A DNA stretch of 64,000 nucleotides from Scleromitrula shiraiana (taxonomy: Eukaryota; Ascomycota; Leotiomycetes; Helotiales; Sclerotiniaceae): positions 1,364,001 through 1,428,000 of the forward strand of contig JABELC010000005.1 of the NCBI GenBank assembly GCA_028455995.1, given 5' to 3'. Numbering within the stretch: position 1 is the stretch's first letter; each line of letters opens with the position of its first letter. A model generated the notes under the pieces. The model was given only the letters and a program-made list of their open reading frames with translations. It was not told where the DNA came from and ran no database searches. Both the position numbers and the translations under genes were made by a program. Positions 1 through 12,078 of the stretch are shown one piece after another.

Positions 1-1402
1 TCCATATACAAGAGTTCCGGCACCCAAACATCCATCTGGCAGAAAATCGACATCTTGAATTGATTTATCCCGCACAAATATTGGACAGGAAAAGGTTGAG
101 AGAACCAAAAGCGCAGGAACTCTGGTATTCTCACCCCGTGTGCAGGAGTTCCGGTAGATAGACAACAATCTCCTACTCGCAAGTCGGCATTTTTGATTTT
201 TGAAAAAAAAAAATATATATATATTTCGTTCCCGATAAATATTAAATGTTAAATGTTAAATATTAGTCCGTGTATTTCAACCGTGCGGATTATCTTGTAT
301 TCGAGGCTTGTAGATACAGATAGATAGATAGATAGATTGATAGATAGATAGATGCTCTAGGCACATTTGAGATCGAATATCTTACATGATGGAGCATTTA
401 GGGGTTAGCGAGGAATACGAAAATTTAACCAACTATTTGATTTTGCTTGTGGGTTGGTACTGTAATCGTAATCGTAATCGAGTCTTGCATGTATTGGGGA
501 TTAGTTTGGTGTTTGTTGATGTTGTGTGTATGATGGTATGGTATGGTGTGGTATGGTGTGGTATGGTATAGTATGGTGTGGTATGGTATGATATGATATA
601 ATATGATATGATATGATATGATATAATAGTAGCATGGAATTACCGTCATAGTCAGTAAGGGACTGTAATGGCTAGGCAAGCGAAAGTCGATTATCTAGGT
701 ATGGATGGATGGATGGATGGATGGATGTCTCTATATCAGACATGCACTACCGCCCTACCCATGCCAATTCCACAGTTAGTCATGTTAGTTCCAGATCCTT
801 ACGTAGAACTAGTTCACTCAAGATAAAGTAAGTATGTTATAACAAGCTAGCACAATCCATCTCCGAAGGATCGCCTATCTGAAAACCATAAAGCTATTCG
901 ATCCAATGTCGTCCACTTACCCACGACATATTTGGCTTGGCTGTTACCTGCCCTGCTACCCCTACTATCCGCCACCTCACGCAAAACTAACGAGTTACTA
1001 GATAGATGAGAAAAACAGCGCTATACTATCCAGCGTAAAACTACTCCTCATGGTTTCCGCTAGCACGCTCGTCGCTGGAATTCGCCGCACCCCGCTGATT
1101 GCATACGGACTGCTTGAGATTTGCCGGATTGCACTGTCGGATTTGGCGAGTGTGGAGCTCTTGCATTGCGGTTTCTTGTTTGTGAGGATTGCGGTGCGGT
1201 GTGGTGCGGTGTGGTGTGGTGTGGTGTGGTGTGGTGTGGTGATAAGTGGCTGATGATATGCGATTATTTATTCTCCCCACTGCCAGAAATCCAAACCGAT
1301 TTTTCGCAGGTAGCTGGCGCCCATTCAGAAACCGCGCGATGTGGAGGTAAATATAATAAATACCGAGAGTAAATTTTTTTGGGAAAGTTTAAACATGCTC
1401 GG
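1..1402. repeat. Gene-free left edge with microsatellites
   Basis: No convincing gene. The stretch holds a GATA-type run (about 317-353), a TATGG/TGTGG/ATATG run (about 529-628), a GGAT run (about 698-727) and a GTGGT run (about 1194-1242). Open frames that cross these runs are repeat artefacts with His/Thr/Pro or Cys/Gly/Val periodicity. Confidence 0.75.
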
Positions 1403-2565
1403 ATGCTCGCACAGGCAGGATTGTTGGCTGAGAATGTTGCTCTCATTCCTATAATTGCTTCTCACGATGAGCTTGATTATAGTTGGCACAGGTGGAAGAG
1501 CCAAGATGTGGCGAATAGGTATACTTCGCATCTTTCGCAAAAGAGGACCTGAATCTAATATGAAACCCAGAGTGGCGTATTCGTGGGTCCTTCTCGGTCA
1601 AGAGATATGTTTATTCCAGGACACCCCAACATACATATTCGCATCGCCTATAAAACTCGAAGCAAACGTTTCCAGTTGAGATGACATGTGTCTCGCAAGC
1701 TCCGCAAAACCGCGGATGGGACACCTGCAGCAGTGTAGAGCCTATAAACCGTGTCCGGCTTCGTTGACGGAGTATATAAACGCTTCGACGAGGCGGAAAA
1801 TATCGATACGTTAATTGATCTTGAGCCAATTACACTCGGTTTATTGCCGGACTGTCTCCAACATCTTGTAGGCCGCATTCGCCTCAACATTGATAGCATG
1901 GCACTTGGAGGAGGTATGTAAATCATCCAAGCGGGGGGAAATCTACACTAATGATTCTTGTATCTGTTCGTCTAGACGAGACATGCGAGTTGCTGCAGAA
2001 ATGGTATGATCTAGCGAAAGAAAATAGCGCGAGTGAAGCAGATTCAACAACATCCGCGATCATGGTAATGTATCATTTTATTATTCTCAATACTCTGCTC
2101 AATTTCCCGGAAGTAGAACGCATGGCGCGCGGCGAGGACAATACTCATACTGGCAAGCCACTTCGCTGGAAACAGTCATATCATTTTAAGGATTCTAGAC
2201 ATATTTATGTTCATTGTGGCCAGGTGCTCCGCATCATCAGATCCCTGTCTGGCCACAAACGACCAACTTGGTGAGCCGGTGCCGTGTATCGTGTGGCGCT
2301 TATTGCGTGGGCAAATAGTATGAGTTGTGACAGTGACCAAGGGGACAGTATAGGAGGTATAGAGGAGGAGTTTCTGACCCTCGATACTCTCCTGTTAGAC
2401 GATCCGCGGATGGGCCAGTATCTGAGTAATGGTCGAGGAATCCCCGTAGTCACCGATCCACGTGGCGATAATGTTATTCTGGATATTCCGGGCGCGATCT
2501 TGAGACACTGCGTTAAAGTCCTAGGGCCTGACCCAAGGGGAATATTCGTTAAAGGAGCCCAATAA
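1403..2565 (+). pseudogene. Degenerate fungal-specific transcription factor (C-terminal part)
   Basis: The translation resembles the middle-homology and C-terminal region of fungal Zn-finger regulators. AGLLAEN and SWHRWKSQDVANR lie near the start, and ETCELLQKW, LRWKQSYHFKDSRHIY and RPTW*AGAVYRVALIAW lie later, where the family often has a WW-A-x-YR motif. Frame 1403-1913 continues, after a probable 62-bp intron (1914-1975), into 1976-2565. Five in-frame stops interrupt the first part (1550, 1556, 1682, 1736, 1745) and a sixth sits at 2272-2274, where TGG TGA replaces a likely TGG TGG. Each stop is one C-to-T or G-to-A change from a sense codon. No zinc-finger segment was found upstream, so the gene is also truncated or unrecognisable at its 5' end. 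The family call is moderate; the damage is seen directly. Confidence 0.6.
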
Positions 2566-3168
2566 ACATTGTTGAATATGGTAGAGCGTTGGAAGGAAGG
2601 GGATTAGATAGATAGTCGATTCCACTTACGTTCCCATTTAAAAGATGTCCATTATCTTAGTTGTAATATTGGACTGACAATGCTCTAAGTTGAATGTGTA
2701 CGTTAGGCAAGACGGCAGGAAAGAATTGTGTTTGATATATTTATAGATGGATCTATTAATTTTCTATCTATCTATCCATTTTCTATTAGTATATCATATG
2801 CATGCATATAGAGATACATGCCATCTGATACATTAGTCTAGTCCTATCTCATCCCACCCCTTTTCATTTTATTTCTATTCACCAGAGTAGCATCGTATAT
2901 ATATGCAGGCAAGCGATTTGATATGTTCGGTAGTAGATAAGATATCCCGTCCCGTTGTGTCATTCTATAACCATATCACGTAATGCATCTCTATCTCCGT
3001 AACATCCCTCATTAAACAATTAAAACCCATCCCTCATAAAAGTGATTAATTCTAGTTCTTCCCAACGCCAAAAAAGTGGGGTATAATGTACAAACAAGTA
3101 TGAAAAAAGCAAGGCGAGATGTAACTATAAGAAACATTTTGATTCTCCAAGTACCAAAGATCGAGAAA
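2566..3168. other. Intergenic, no gene seen
   Basis: AT-rich spacer between the transcription-factor relic and the 3' end of the MFS transporter on the other strand. It contains short TATC/GATA runs and nothing that looks coding. Confidence 0.7.
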
Positions 3169-5316
3169 TCAAGCAATGGCCATTTCGATATTCTTCCCCT
3201 TAACACTCTTCCATTCGATAGCCAAACTACCAATGATAGTCAACGCGGCCATAATAGCAGCGACGAGGAAAGTCTGGGTCAAAGCATCATTATAAGCCAT
3301 AGTAACACCGAGTAAAAATTGTTTGTCGATAGTTTTCTGAATGCTAGTAGCGCCCGTATTAAGAACGATGGAAGGATCAAGAGCTGGGACGAATTTGCCC
3401 AAATTCTGGACCAACTTGTTGCTGAAGACGTTTTGGGCAATACTGACGAAGAGGGCACCGCCGAGAGTTTGGAGGAAGACGATGACTGAGGTACCTGTGG
3501 GAACTAGGGAGATATCGAGGACGGTTTGCACGGCCATGAGGGGTTGTTGCATACCGAGACCGATGCCGATGCCTGCAAGAGCTTGGTAGCCGATCCAATA
3601 ACGATGGTTGGTGTCGGGTTTGAAGGTGGAGATGAGACCGAGACCAACGGCTGCAAGGATTGAGGAGAGGATCATGAAGGGGGTGTAATATCCGAAAGTG
3701 GACACCATGGCACCGGCGACGATAGAGACGAGGATCATGGCGAGGAGCATAGGAATATTGGAGATACCGGATTTGACAGCTGTGTCTCCCTTGACGGCTT
3801 GGAACCAGATGGGGAGGTAGTAGACAAGGAGGAGGAAATAAGATCCGAGACAGAAGGTGAACCATGAGGCGGCCCACATGCTACGATTTTTCATGATCTT
3901 GGGTGGAACGGTGGCACTGTCACCTTTCCAAAATTGAATGGCGATGAAAGCAGCAAGTAATACGCCGGCGAGGACGAAAAGTGCAATGATTTTTCCGTTG
4001 CCCCAGGGGTATTTTGTTCCTCCCCATGTGAGAGCAAGTAACAGGCAAACGATAGCTGGGATGAATACGGCAGTACCCTGAAGATCAAACTCCTTAACCT
4101 TCTCCTTCCAGGGGACGTCTGCAACCTTGACTCTTTCGGGAGATTTGAAGAAGAGCATAATTACCACGATCGTAATAGCACCGATTGGCAAGTTGATATA
4201 AAAGCACCATCTATTTATAAATAGTTAGACTTGAACATCCCATCATATTTTATTTCAAGTATTGGGGGAACACAAACCTCCAAGTAGCTTTATCCGTGAA
4301 AGCACCACCAAGCAATGGACCAGCGACACTAGCGATACCATACATGGCACCAATAAGACCAGTATACATAGGACGTTTTTGCAATGGAACTGAATAAGCG
4401 ACAATGATAAGAGCACCGGAGAAGATTCCAGCACTTCCCAAACCTGCTACCGCTCGACCCATTATTAGTGCAATTGAATTTGGTGCAACACTACAGATTA
4501 GACTGCCGAGTTCGAAGATGAAGATGGCGGTTAGATAGACCCATTTTATGGAGAAGAAGCTGTAGAATTTTCCAAAGAGAAGTTGAAAGGAGGCAGTGGT
4601 TAGGAGATCTAAAAAGTAAAAGATTAGTCAAGGGGACAATGATATGAGATATTGTCGTGAGATATGAGCAAGGCCAACTTGAGTAGTAGTAGAGAGAATC
4701 AAATCTTCGAACGACAAGATGTTACTCAAGCTAGGACACACTTCCCCTCAAGAAATCGCATACATCCAATCAAAGACAATAAAAAGAGAAAGATAACATA
4801 CAAGCAGAACCATACCATCCAACATCATCCAATGAATGAAACTGATCTGTAATCTTCGGAATAGCAGTTGCAATAATGGAATTGTCCTAATTCTCCCATT
4901 AGCACTTGATTTCACACAATATAAACCAAAACGGATATAGAACATACCAGAGCCATCAAAAACACGGATAAACACAAAGCCAAACTAATAAAGCCCAACT
5001 TGACACCAGTAGGGTATTCGACACCCTCCGCACTGGTCATAATTCTAGTAAGTTCCTCCTCCCTCACCTCCTTTGCACTCTTCGTCGTATGTAATTGCAT
5101 CTCATTCTTTTCCTCATCCTGTTGAACTACAGAAGAGGTAGATGATATTCCGGCCTGGGTGGTATTATTATTATTATTGTTATTATTAGTGCCTCTCTCT
5201 TTCTCCAACTCTGACTCTAGTTCCAGATATTTTTCGTTCTCGTTCAACATGGTACTTTCTGATTTTGAAGAAACGGATCCATTGCCCGTAATAGGGCGTA
5301 ACTTTTCATCCGGCAT
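3169..5316 (-). CDS. MFS multidrug-type transporter, DHA14 (14-TM) family
   Basis: Predicted plasma-membrane proton antiporter exporting drugs, toxins or metabolites; the substrate cannot be read from sequence. Exons: 5316-4948, 4886-4802, 4608-4278 and 4210-3169, giving 608 aa. The N-terminal ~110 residues are cytosolic, low-complexity and include an Asn run from a TTA repeat (about 5161-5190). Family motifs follow: LDNSIIATAIPKITDQFHSL and DDVGWYGSAYLLTTASFQ (motif D1 region), GRAVAGLGSAGIFSG, GPLLGGAF and WRWCFYINLPIGA (motif C and the following helix). The remaining helices run to the C terminus, consistent with 14 TM segments. Length and motifs match intact members of the family, so it is probably functional. 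It has no biosynthetic genes beside it. A long pyrimidine/purine-biased tract lies upstream of the start. Confidence 0.93.
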
Positions 5317-8298
5317 TCTTCTGTGTATCTTTTATTTTTGATGAGATTGACAAGAGAGGATATATATGGTAGGATGGATAAAAGAAGAATTAAAACCGAA
5401 GTATATATAAAATACTTTCTTCTTCTATTTTCTTCTATTACTTTCTTCTTCTACTTCCTTTTCTTCTTCTTCTTTTTTTAATATATAATAAATAAAAGTA
5501 AGAAAGGAAAGAATAAAAAAATTGGGGAAGTAAGAAAATTAAATGGAAGAGGAAAGAGAATAAGGAAAAGAAGAAGAAGAAGAGGAAAAAGAAGAGGAAG
5601 AGGAATAACTTATAAAAATGTAAATAAATAATATGATCTACAAGATCCTCCTTGGCCTGCCGCCTTTTTTACCTTTTTATCAGATTTTTCAGCACAGACA
5701 GATAGATCTCAAGTTCGTTTTGTCCTTGAAAAGGTTCGACCGAATATTCGGAGGAAGGAGATAAATACCTAGGTTTTCCACGTGGTTTCTTAGGTACATA
5801 ACAAATTCAGCGGAGATATCGGGGTTCGAAATGTCCCGATTGAAGATTTATTAAATTCCTTATTTTGTTTATGGATGGATTTTTAACGTATTAATTAATC
5901 CAAATTTGACTTGAAATTATGAAATTGTGAAATTGTTAAATTATTTTCATAAAATTTTATAGTATTATGATAAATAATAAAGCCCGCGCCTTAAAGTTGA
6001 ATATAAAAATGGGGTCCCTGTCCCATTGGGGAGGAGGGGGGAAGGAGGGGGGAAGGAGGGGGGAAAGTGGATGTGAAGAAAAAGAGGAAATGGAAAAGAA
6101 TTGGATATCGGATATTGGATATAATTAAGGTTAGGAGACCTGACCCGATATGGATATAATTAAGGTTATTAGTAACTTGAAAAAAAAAGGAGACCTAGAG
6201 CTTATATTGACTTATTAATTGGTAGCTTGATCCCTTTTGAAATTCTTGATGTGCGTATGTAATCAATTCTTGAGGCTAGGTCATAACAATCGGACAATGA
6301 CCTACCTCGGGACTACCTACCGATCCTCCCTGAATATATTTGTAAGGTTTTTTAACCAATCATAATTCTTCAAATACGAAAAGTACTTACTTACTTATTA
6401 CTAAGTATCATATCTCATCCCACCCTTCATGTAAATCAATGGACATATTTGATACTTACAAGTCCGATGCGGCCGCTTTTTACTCTTCTCTCCATATAAT
6501 AATAATTAAATCAACTTCATGTAAATAGTCGGGGGGACAAAAATAAACGTTAACTGGTATTGTAACTGTAACTGTGACTGTGACTGTATCTGTAACCATA
6601 ACACGAACCCAAACCCGAACACGTGGGATTTATGTATGTATACAAATAAAATACATGTTACGAGAAAAAAAACCCCCCCCGCAACGGCGAATCCGTTTCG
6701 TCTGATGCATTTGTTGTCGCGTTGACTCAGTTAATAAATTCGACTCATCACCGTTATGGCTTTACATCCACCGGCGTGACGAAAATGTAATTCGTTTCGA
6801 TATACTTTCGTATCCAGATAACATAAGCGCGCTCGTGTATTCAGCCCAAAGCCCAAAGCGGTAATTTCGAGTCATTTCATTTCATTTCATTAAGCTTGGG
6901 TCCAATTGAGTGATTTGGCAAAAAATTACATACGGGATAGTAGATACATCGTAAATATGGTATAATGATCCACCCGATTGGATCGTGAATATCATATACT
7001 TCCTAATCCGGTTTAGCTTATAACCTTTACCCTTTTGTTCCACTATTCCGTACGTATTTTTTTGCAAAAGCACTCTCATGCTTGAGGCTGTATGTATCAT
7101 CATTATAAATATCATACCTAGCTACGGAACGGAGTAGGCATACGGATATGGATAGGTAGGTATATGGATAATTACCCAAGTAAGCAAGAAGCAGTAAAGC
7201 TTCACTGATGCTTCGTAAGCCCTAATAGTATGGATACCACTCACTGGCCTGGTCTGGTGCCAGTCTCGCAAGTATGTGTATGCATGGGTCAGTCACCTCA
7301 TTCAAGTCAAAACTCGGGACGAGACGATAAATTCATGAGATGAGATGAGATGAGATAAGATGCCTCACCAGTATTTCCCTTCCTTCGGGGGTATTTATTC
7401 TATTGCAATTTGTATATACGACACGAGACGATACGATACACATGCACACATGCACACATGGTGGAAGAAAGAAATGGGTAGGAAAAGCAAAGTGAGATGT
7501 AGCAGATGATCTAGCACTTACGCAATATGGAACGAGAAGGTAGGCTCGAGGATAACTAGAAAGTAGGAAGGAAATAAGGTGTGCAAATAGAATCATATGT
7601 TGTGGTATCAGAAACGGCTCAGAGGCCCTGTTTTTGAAATTTCTTAGGGGGAGTGATAAGCTCACCTCACCCTTTGTGAAAGTAAACGCTAAGCAAAGCG
7701 AATTGAACAATAGGCGAAGCTAAGCTGAGAATCCAGAAGCTATATGAAAAGGAGGAGAAAAGTAACTTCCTATTTCTGGATAAAAAAATATCAATATGAA
7801 TGTCAATCTTTTCCTTCTGTTGAGGATGGATGTCATATCACAAGGCAAAGGGAGTTTTTGAAAGACAATAGGAGATCTACTTGTTTAATTCGTTTTCAGA
7901 ATGGGAATTTCCATAACGGTATCTCCTGATTGTCAATGACTGGTTCTTCACATGCATGTCTATGAACGCATAAATGTATACTGTAAGTGCATCAGGTCGA
8001 ATATGAGAATTAAATCAGAAGGAAGAATTGAATCGAATGGAATAAAGTCTTCGCGACATCAGACTAAAATTCTGTAACTTTTTTATATTTGCTCCTGAGC
8101 CTACCCACATACATGCGATATGCCCAATAGAGATTGCATATGGAAATTCATTTCATCCATCCATCTTGATATCTTTTGACCACAGCATCTTCAAATCCTG
8201 TCTGACCTATCTTCTTTCTGACCACTTCGCTGCTAATTGATTTTTTTTGATATGTTATGTAATGTATACATACATCTTCATTCCTTTCCTGAAGTAAC
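5317..8298. other. Long intergenic region, low-complexity tracts, no gene seen
   Basis: Nearly 3 kb without a supportable gene. It has TTC/GAA-biased tracts (about 5415-5620), GGGAGGAGG-type repeats (about 6028-6064), a C8 run near 6674 and a GAGAT run (about 7336-7362). A TGACTCA hexamer-plus-one is at 6723-6729. Short open frames here lack codon structure or motifs. Confidence 0.65.
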
Positions 8299-9917
8299 TT
8301 AAGAAGTACTTGGATCAAGAGTAACACCCGCCTGGATTGTAGCCCAACCAATCAATCTCCAATGTTTCTCAATACGACGACTGAGCGCAACCTTTTCACC
8401 AATATTCGTGCAGGCCGGACTGGTGAGAACCAATTTGGCTGCATCTGCCTTGACTGCCATGACCTTTGCACCAGTAGCCGTAGATCCAATGTTGACCATG
8501 AGAACCTCGTTCTTGGTGAGCTTGGCGACCTTTGCTTGTTTTCCATCCGCGGTCTTAACACCCAAGAGACGACGCAAGAGATAGTAGTTAACTTCGATCT
8601 CGATGTAGATATCAGGAAGACGACCCTTGAGACCAAGAACGAAACCAACGAGACGATCGGCTCGGCAAAGTGTGGGATCAATTCGTGTACCAACACCGAT
8701 AAGTCCACCGGGAACAGCATATTTAAGCTCGTTGTTCTCCGAGTTAAGCGTAACGATTCTGCTGAAAATTGGTGTACATTTGATTGCTCCCTTTTCGTCA
8801 CGAGTGACGATTCCTGGTCGAATCTCAATCTCATCTCCCAACTTAATAACACCGTGCAAGATACTTCCACCAGCAACACCTCCCTTCAATTCCTCAATCT
8901 CAGCACCTGGCTTGTTAACGTCGAATGATCGAATAACGATCATTTGTGGGTCCTGTGTGAAATCTCTTGGTGGGACAGGGATAGTAGATACGATGGCCTC
9001 GTTGATAGCATCGATGTTAAATTTCAGTTGAGCAGAAATTGGGATAATTGGTGCTCCACCTGCAACAGTTCCTCGAATGAACTTCAATATCGATTGGTAA
9101 TGTTGGTTTGCGCCTTCTTCCCTCATCAAATCAACCTTGTTCTGCAAGATGATGATCTTATCAAGCTTCATAATTTCAATAGCTGCCAAATGTTCCGATG
9201 TTTGTGGTTGAGGGCAGGTTTCATTTCCAGCAATAAGTAAGAGAGCGGCATCCATGACTGCTGCGCCAGACAACATAGTACTCATAAGAATATCGTGACC
9301 AGGGCAATCCACGAACCTTTTACGCGTTAGTCAACTCTGCACATGCAAATAGCAAAACACAACTAAAATTCAACATACGAAACATGTCTGAGAAGTCTGT
9401 AATGTCCACCACATCCATCTCTCTCACAAGGTGGATCAACCTCCTTCTCACTCTTATAACTTCTAAAGCACCCCGGTCTTGGACACTCCTCGTTATCGCA
9501 CTTGTAGATCTTGGCATTGGCATAACCAAGCTTGATAGTAATGTTTCTCTCCAACTCGTTCTTGAAACGAACCGTTTGCACTCCCGAAATGGCCTTCACC
9601 ACAGTTGACTTTCCGTGCGCCACATGTCCAATAGTTCCAATATTGATTGTTGCTTGCCTGGCGATAATTTCTGGTGTCAAAGGGTTCAGAGACTTGACAT
9701 CCAAATCTTTCGGCTCCGTTTGGGGTGGTAAGGTAGGTCGTATGATGGCAGGCGCAGGCTCTTTGTGTGTTGATTTCTTTAAAGCTGATTTAACAGGCTT
9801 TTCCTCAATATCCTCGACATTATCATCAATCTCTTGCGCATTAAGTTCGGGGGATCCAGGGTTAGAATCGGAATCGGATTCTAAATCATTCCCAAACTTG
9901 TCTCCGTTCGAAGCCAT
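8299..9917 (-). CDS. Translation initiation factor eIF2 subunit gamma
   Basis: GTPase core of eIF2, which carries Met-tRNAi to the 40S subunit. Two exons: 9917-9379 and 9316-8299, separated by a 62-bp intron, giving 518 aa (the yeast Gcd11 protein is about 527). The first ~75 residues are acidic and variable. The P-loop GHVAHGKST is at about 97-105. A Cys-rich knuckle follows with cysteines at about 140, 145, 150, 164 and 169, then DCPGH at about 183-187 and NKVD further on. Domains II and III follow, with RSFDVNKPG and GGLIGVGTRIDP. The intron falls just before the DCPGH motif. The start is the only ATG that gives the expected length. All nucleotide-binding motifs are intact. It is divergently paired with the CCDC90-type gene across 460 bp. 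Confidence 0.98.
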
Positions 9918-10377
9918 ATTGGGTGGTTGTATTTTCGGTGGGGGGTTTACTTGTTGTTTTCTTAAATCTTTTGCGTGGCGGGGTAAATCCTCTCAGATTT
10001 CCTGATGGTGGAGATATCTGGGGTCTATTATGTGATCCTAGATGGCTTGATCAGTTTCCGTAATTTCTGGTCCGAAACTCAATAAAAAGTTCAGATGTTA
10101 TGCGTACCTAGATCTCTTCGTCGACAATAAAACTCCAAGATTTCAATTCTTGATAATAATTCTTTGAAGTGGGTGACTCAACCGAGAAAACCGAAAATCT
10201 CGGCCAACGTAGTGTTTCAATTACTAGTAGTGACGTGCACGGGTACTTCCGCATCTATTGAACTCCCTATTATTGACGAAAGTTTAAATTTCCCCAACGA
10301 ACTTTCTATAATATCGGACATTAGGTACGACAGGGAGGGAGGGCAAATCTAGAAGATCCACGGAGACATTTACTAGG
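9918..10377. promoter_or_regulatory. Divergent promoter, eIF2 gamma / CCDC90-type gene
   Basis: A 460-bp spacer between two diverging start codons, so it must hold both promoters. A TGACTCA motif, the consensus bound by Gcn4/CpcA-type bZIP factors, is at 10174-10180. Its presence is seen directly; its use is inferred. No clear TATA box was assigned. Confidence 0.5.
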
Positions 10378-11285
10378 ATGGCAAAAACAACCATAAACTC
10401 AATTCAGACCCTACCTCGATTCCTACTCCCCAAATTAAGCTGGCAAACACGAAGCACCACATGGGCCCCGCATACTCTCCAAACACTACGTACGATATCA
10501 AACAGTAGCAATGGAACGCCATTATCTAGACCAACGCCATGCCTTTCAGCTTCAGCTCCAAATAACACCATTCGAGAAAGTCAACCCCAGCCGAGGAACA
10601 GTATATTACAGCACCCCTCATGTAAACGAGCATTCCATGCCACAGCACGTCAATCCCGAGATCATCACTTTGATACCCTTAAATTCGTCCAACGATTAAG
10701 AGATGAGGGGTTCACAGAAGCACAAGCTGTAGCCATGATGAAAGTACTTAGTGATGTAATTGAAGAAAGGTATCTCAACCCCACCTTCCTATTCTCTTTC
10801 CCCCGCACCCACAATCTTCCCTCTTCCTTTCTTTCCTAACTAATGGTCTTTCTAGCATCCAAAACCTGACACGAACCATGGTCCTCCGCGAAGATGCCGC
10901 TCGCGCCACCTATACTCAAAAAGTCGACTTTGCCGCTCTCAGATCCGAACTACTATCCGCCGACAGTACTGAATCATCCACAACACGCGCATCCCACGAA
11001 CGACTTACCAACGACCTCGCTAAATTAAATTCCCGTCTTCGAGACGAAGTATCTCGGACCCAAGCTTCCGTCAGATTAGATTTGAATTTGGAAAAGGGGA
11101 GGATAAGAGAGGAGGCTAATGTTCAAGATTTAAAGATTAAGGAGACGGAGACTAAGATTGAACAGGAGGTGGCAGGGTTGAGGGAGAAGTTAGAGGGTGT
11201 TAAGTTTCAGACGTTGCAGTGGTTGATGGGTGTTTGCACAGGTACTGCGGCGTTGATTTTGGGTGCCTGGAGGTTGTTGATGTAA
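10378..11285 (+). CDS. CCDC90/FMP32-type mitochondrial membrane protein (DUF1640)
   Basis: Exons 10378-10769 and 10856-11285 (intron 86 bp) give 273 aa. The N terminus is rich in Arg, Ser and Thr and poor in acidic residues, as in a mitochondrial presequence. The family signature FDTLKFVQRLRDEGFTEAQA starts near residue 98 and is followed by VMKVLSDVIEE-like sequence. A long charged coiled coil (about 140-240) ends in FQTLQWLMG and a hydrophobic helix (CTGTAALILGAWRL) that would anchor the C terminus in the inner membrane. The CCDC90 family includes yeast Fmp32, linked to cytochrome c oxidase assembly, and animal MCUR1, a regulator of the calcium uniporter. Which role applies here cannot be told. 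The model is complete, with no breaks. Confidence 0.92.
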
Positions 11286-12078
11286 GTGAAAGGGGAAAAG
11301 AAAGAGGGAGGGGGGTGAAGTGTATTGGAAATACGAAGCAAATGAATTATAAAAACGAAGGTAGTATACTGAAAATTAGTAAGGGAACTTGTACATAGAC
11401 TTCTATTTTCATTTAGAACCCGCATTCAATGTGCAGTATCTGGCAATGCTTCAATAATCATGTCAAAGTGACATAATGGGCATAACTCCAGTCAACATCT
11501 GAAGTTAGCAAAATCATCATAAATTCTACTGTTATACCTTACATCTCATTTACGAATACGACTTCTCCATTTCTCAAAAGCACAAAAGCATTACCAATTC
11601 AAAATAATGGTATATTTCCTATTTTAATTGGCTCTCTATTTTGTATTTCGCAAGATTATGCACTACCCGAAGACCTATTTATCCTCCCCCAAATACCCGA
11701 AGCAGAATATCTGAAATCCCACTGAAAACGAAGGCTTGGATAGAATTCTGAAGTATTGAATTTCCTCCCATTAGCACCCCGTTATCGCCCACTAACATGC
11801 TATTTGGTTGCTGAAGAGTAACTCTTAGTCGGAATCGCTGAATTCGAAAGAAGAAAAGAAAATAAAAATAATAAGCTCATGACGAGAGAAAAATAAGAAA
11901 TCGAAGTCTGATGAAAATTGGTGTTCCGTTCTCAAACCACTCTTCCACTTTGAAAAATAAGTAATATCTCCGTCCCGTTGTTCTCGATGCATCCGGCAAA
12001 GTAGATATCAGAAGAAAGTCATTCTATTCTGACCCAACACCACAAATCCAATCCATCAAATATCTCTCTCGCTCTCTC
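11286..12078. other. Intergenic between convergent genes, no gene seen
   Basis: Lies between the 3' ends of the CCDC90-type gene (+) and the CUE/BTB gene (-), so it holds both terminators and 3' UTRs. No coding signal was found. Confidence 0.7.

Noticed and set aside
1041..1280. Open frames on both strands around 1.04-1.28 kb
   Set aside because: They are translations of a GTGGT microsatellite and have no other content.
2227..2331. A 48-bp intron in the transcription-factor relic that would remove the stop at 2272
   Set aside because: The skipped codons read AGAVYRVALIAW, which fits the family C terminus, so a nonsense change (TGG to TGA) explains it better than an intron.
3377..3877. 166-aa His/Arg/Ser-rich frame on the minus strand
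   Set aside because: Out-of-frame shadow of the MFS transporter exon.
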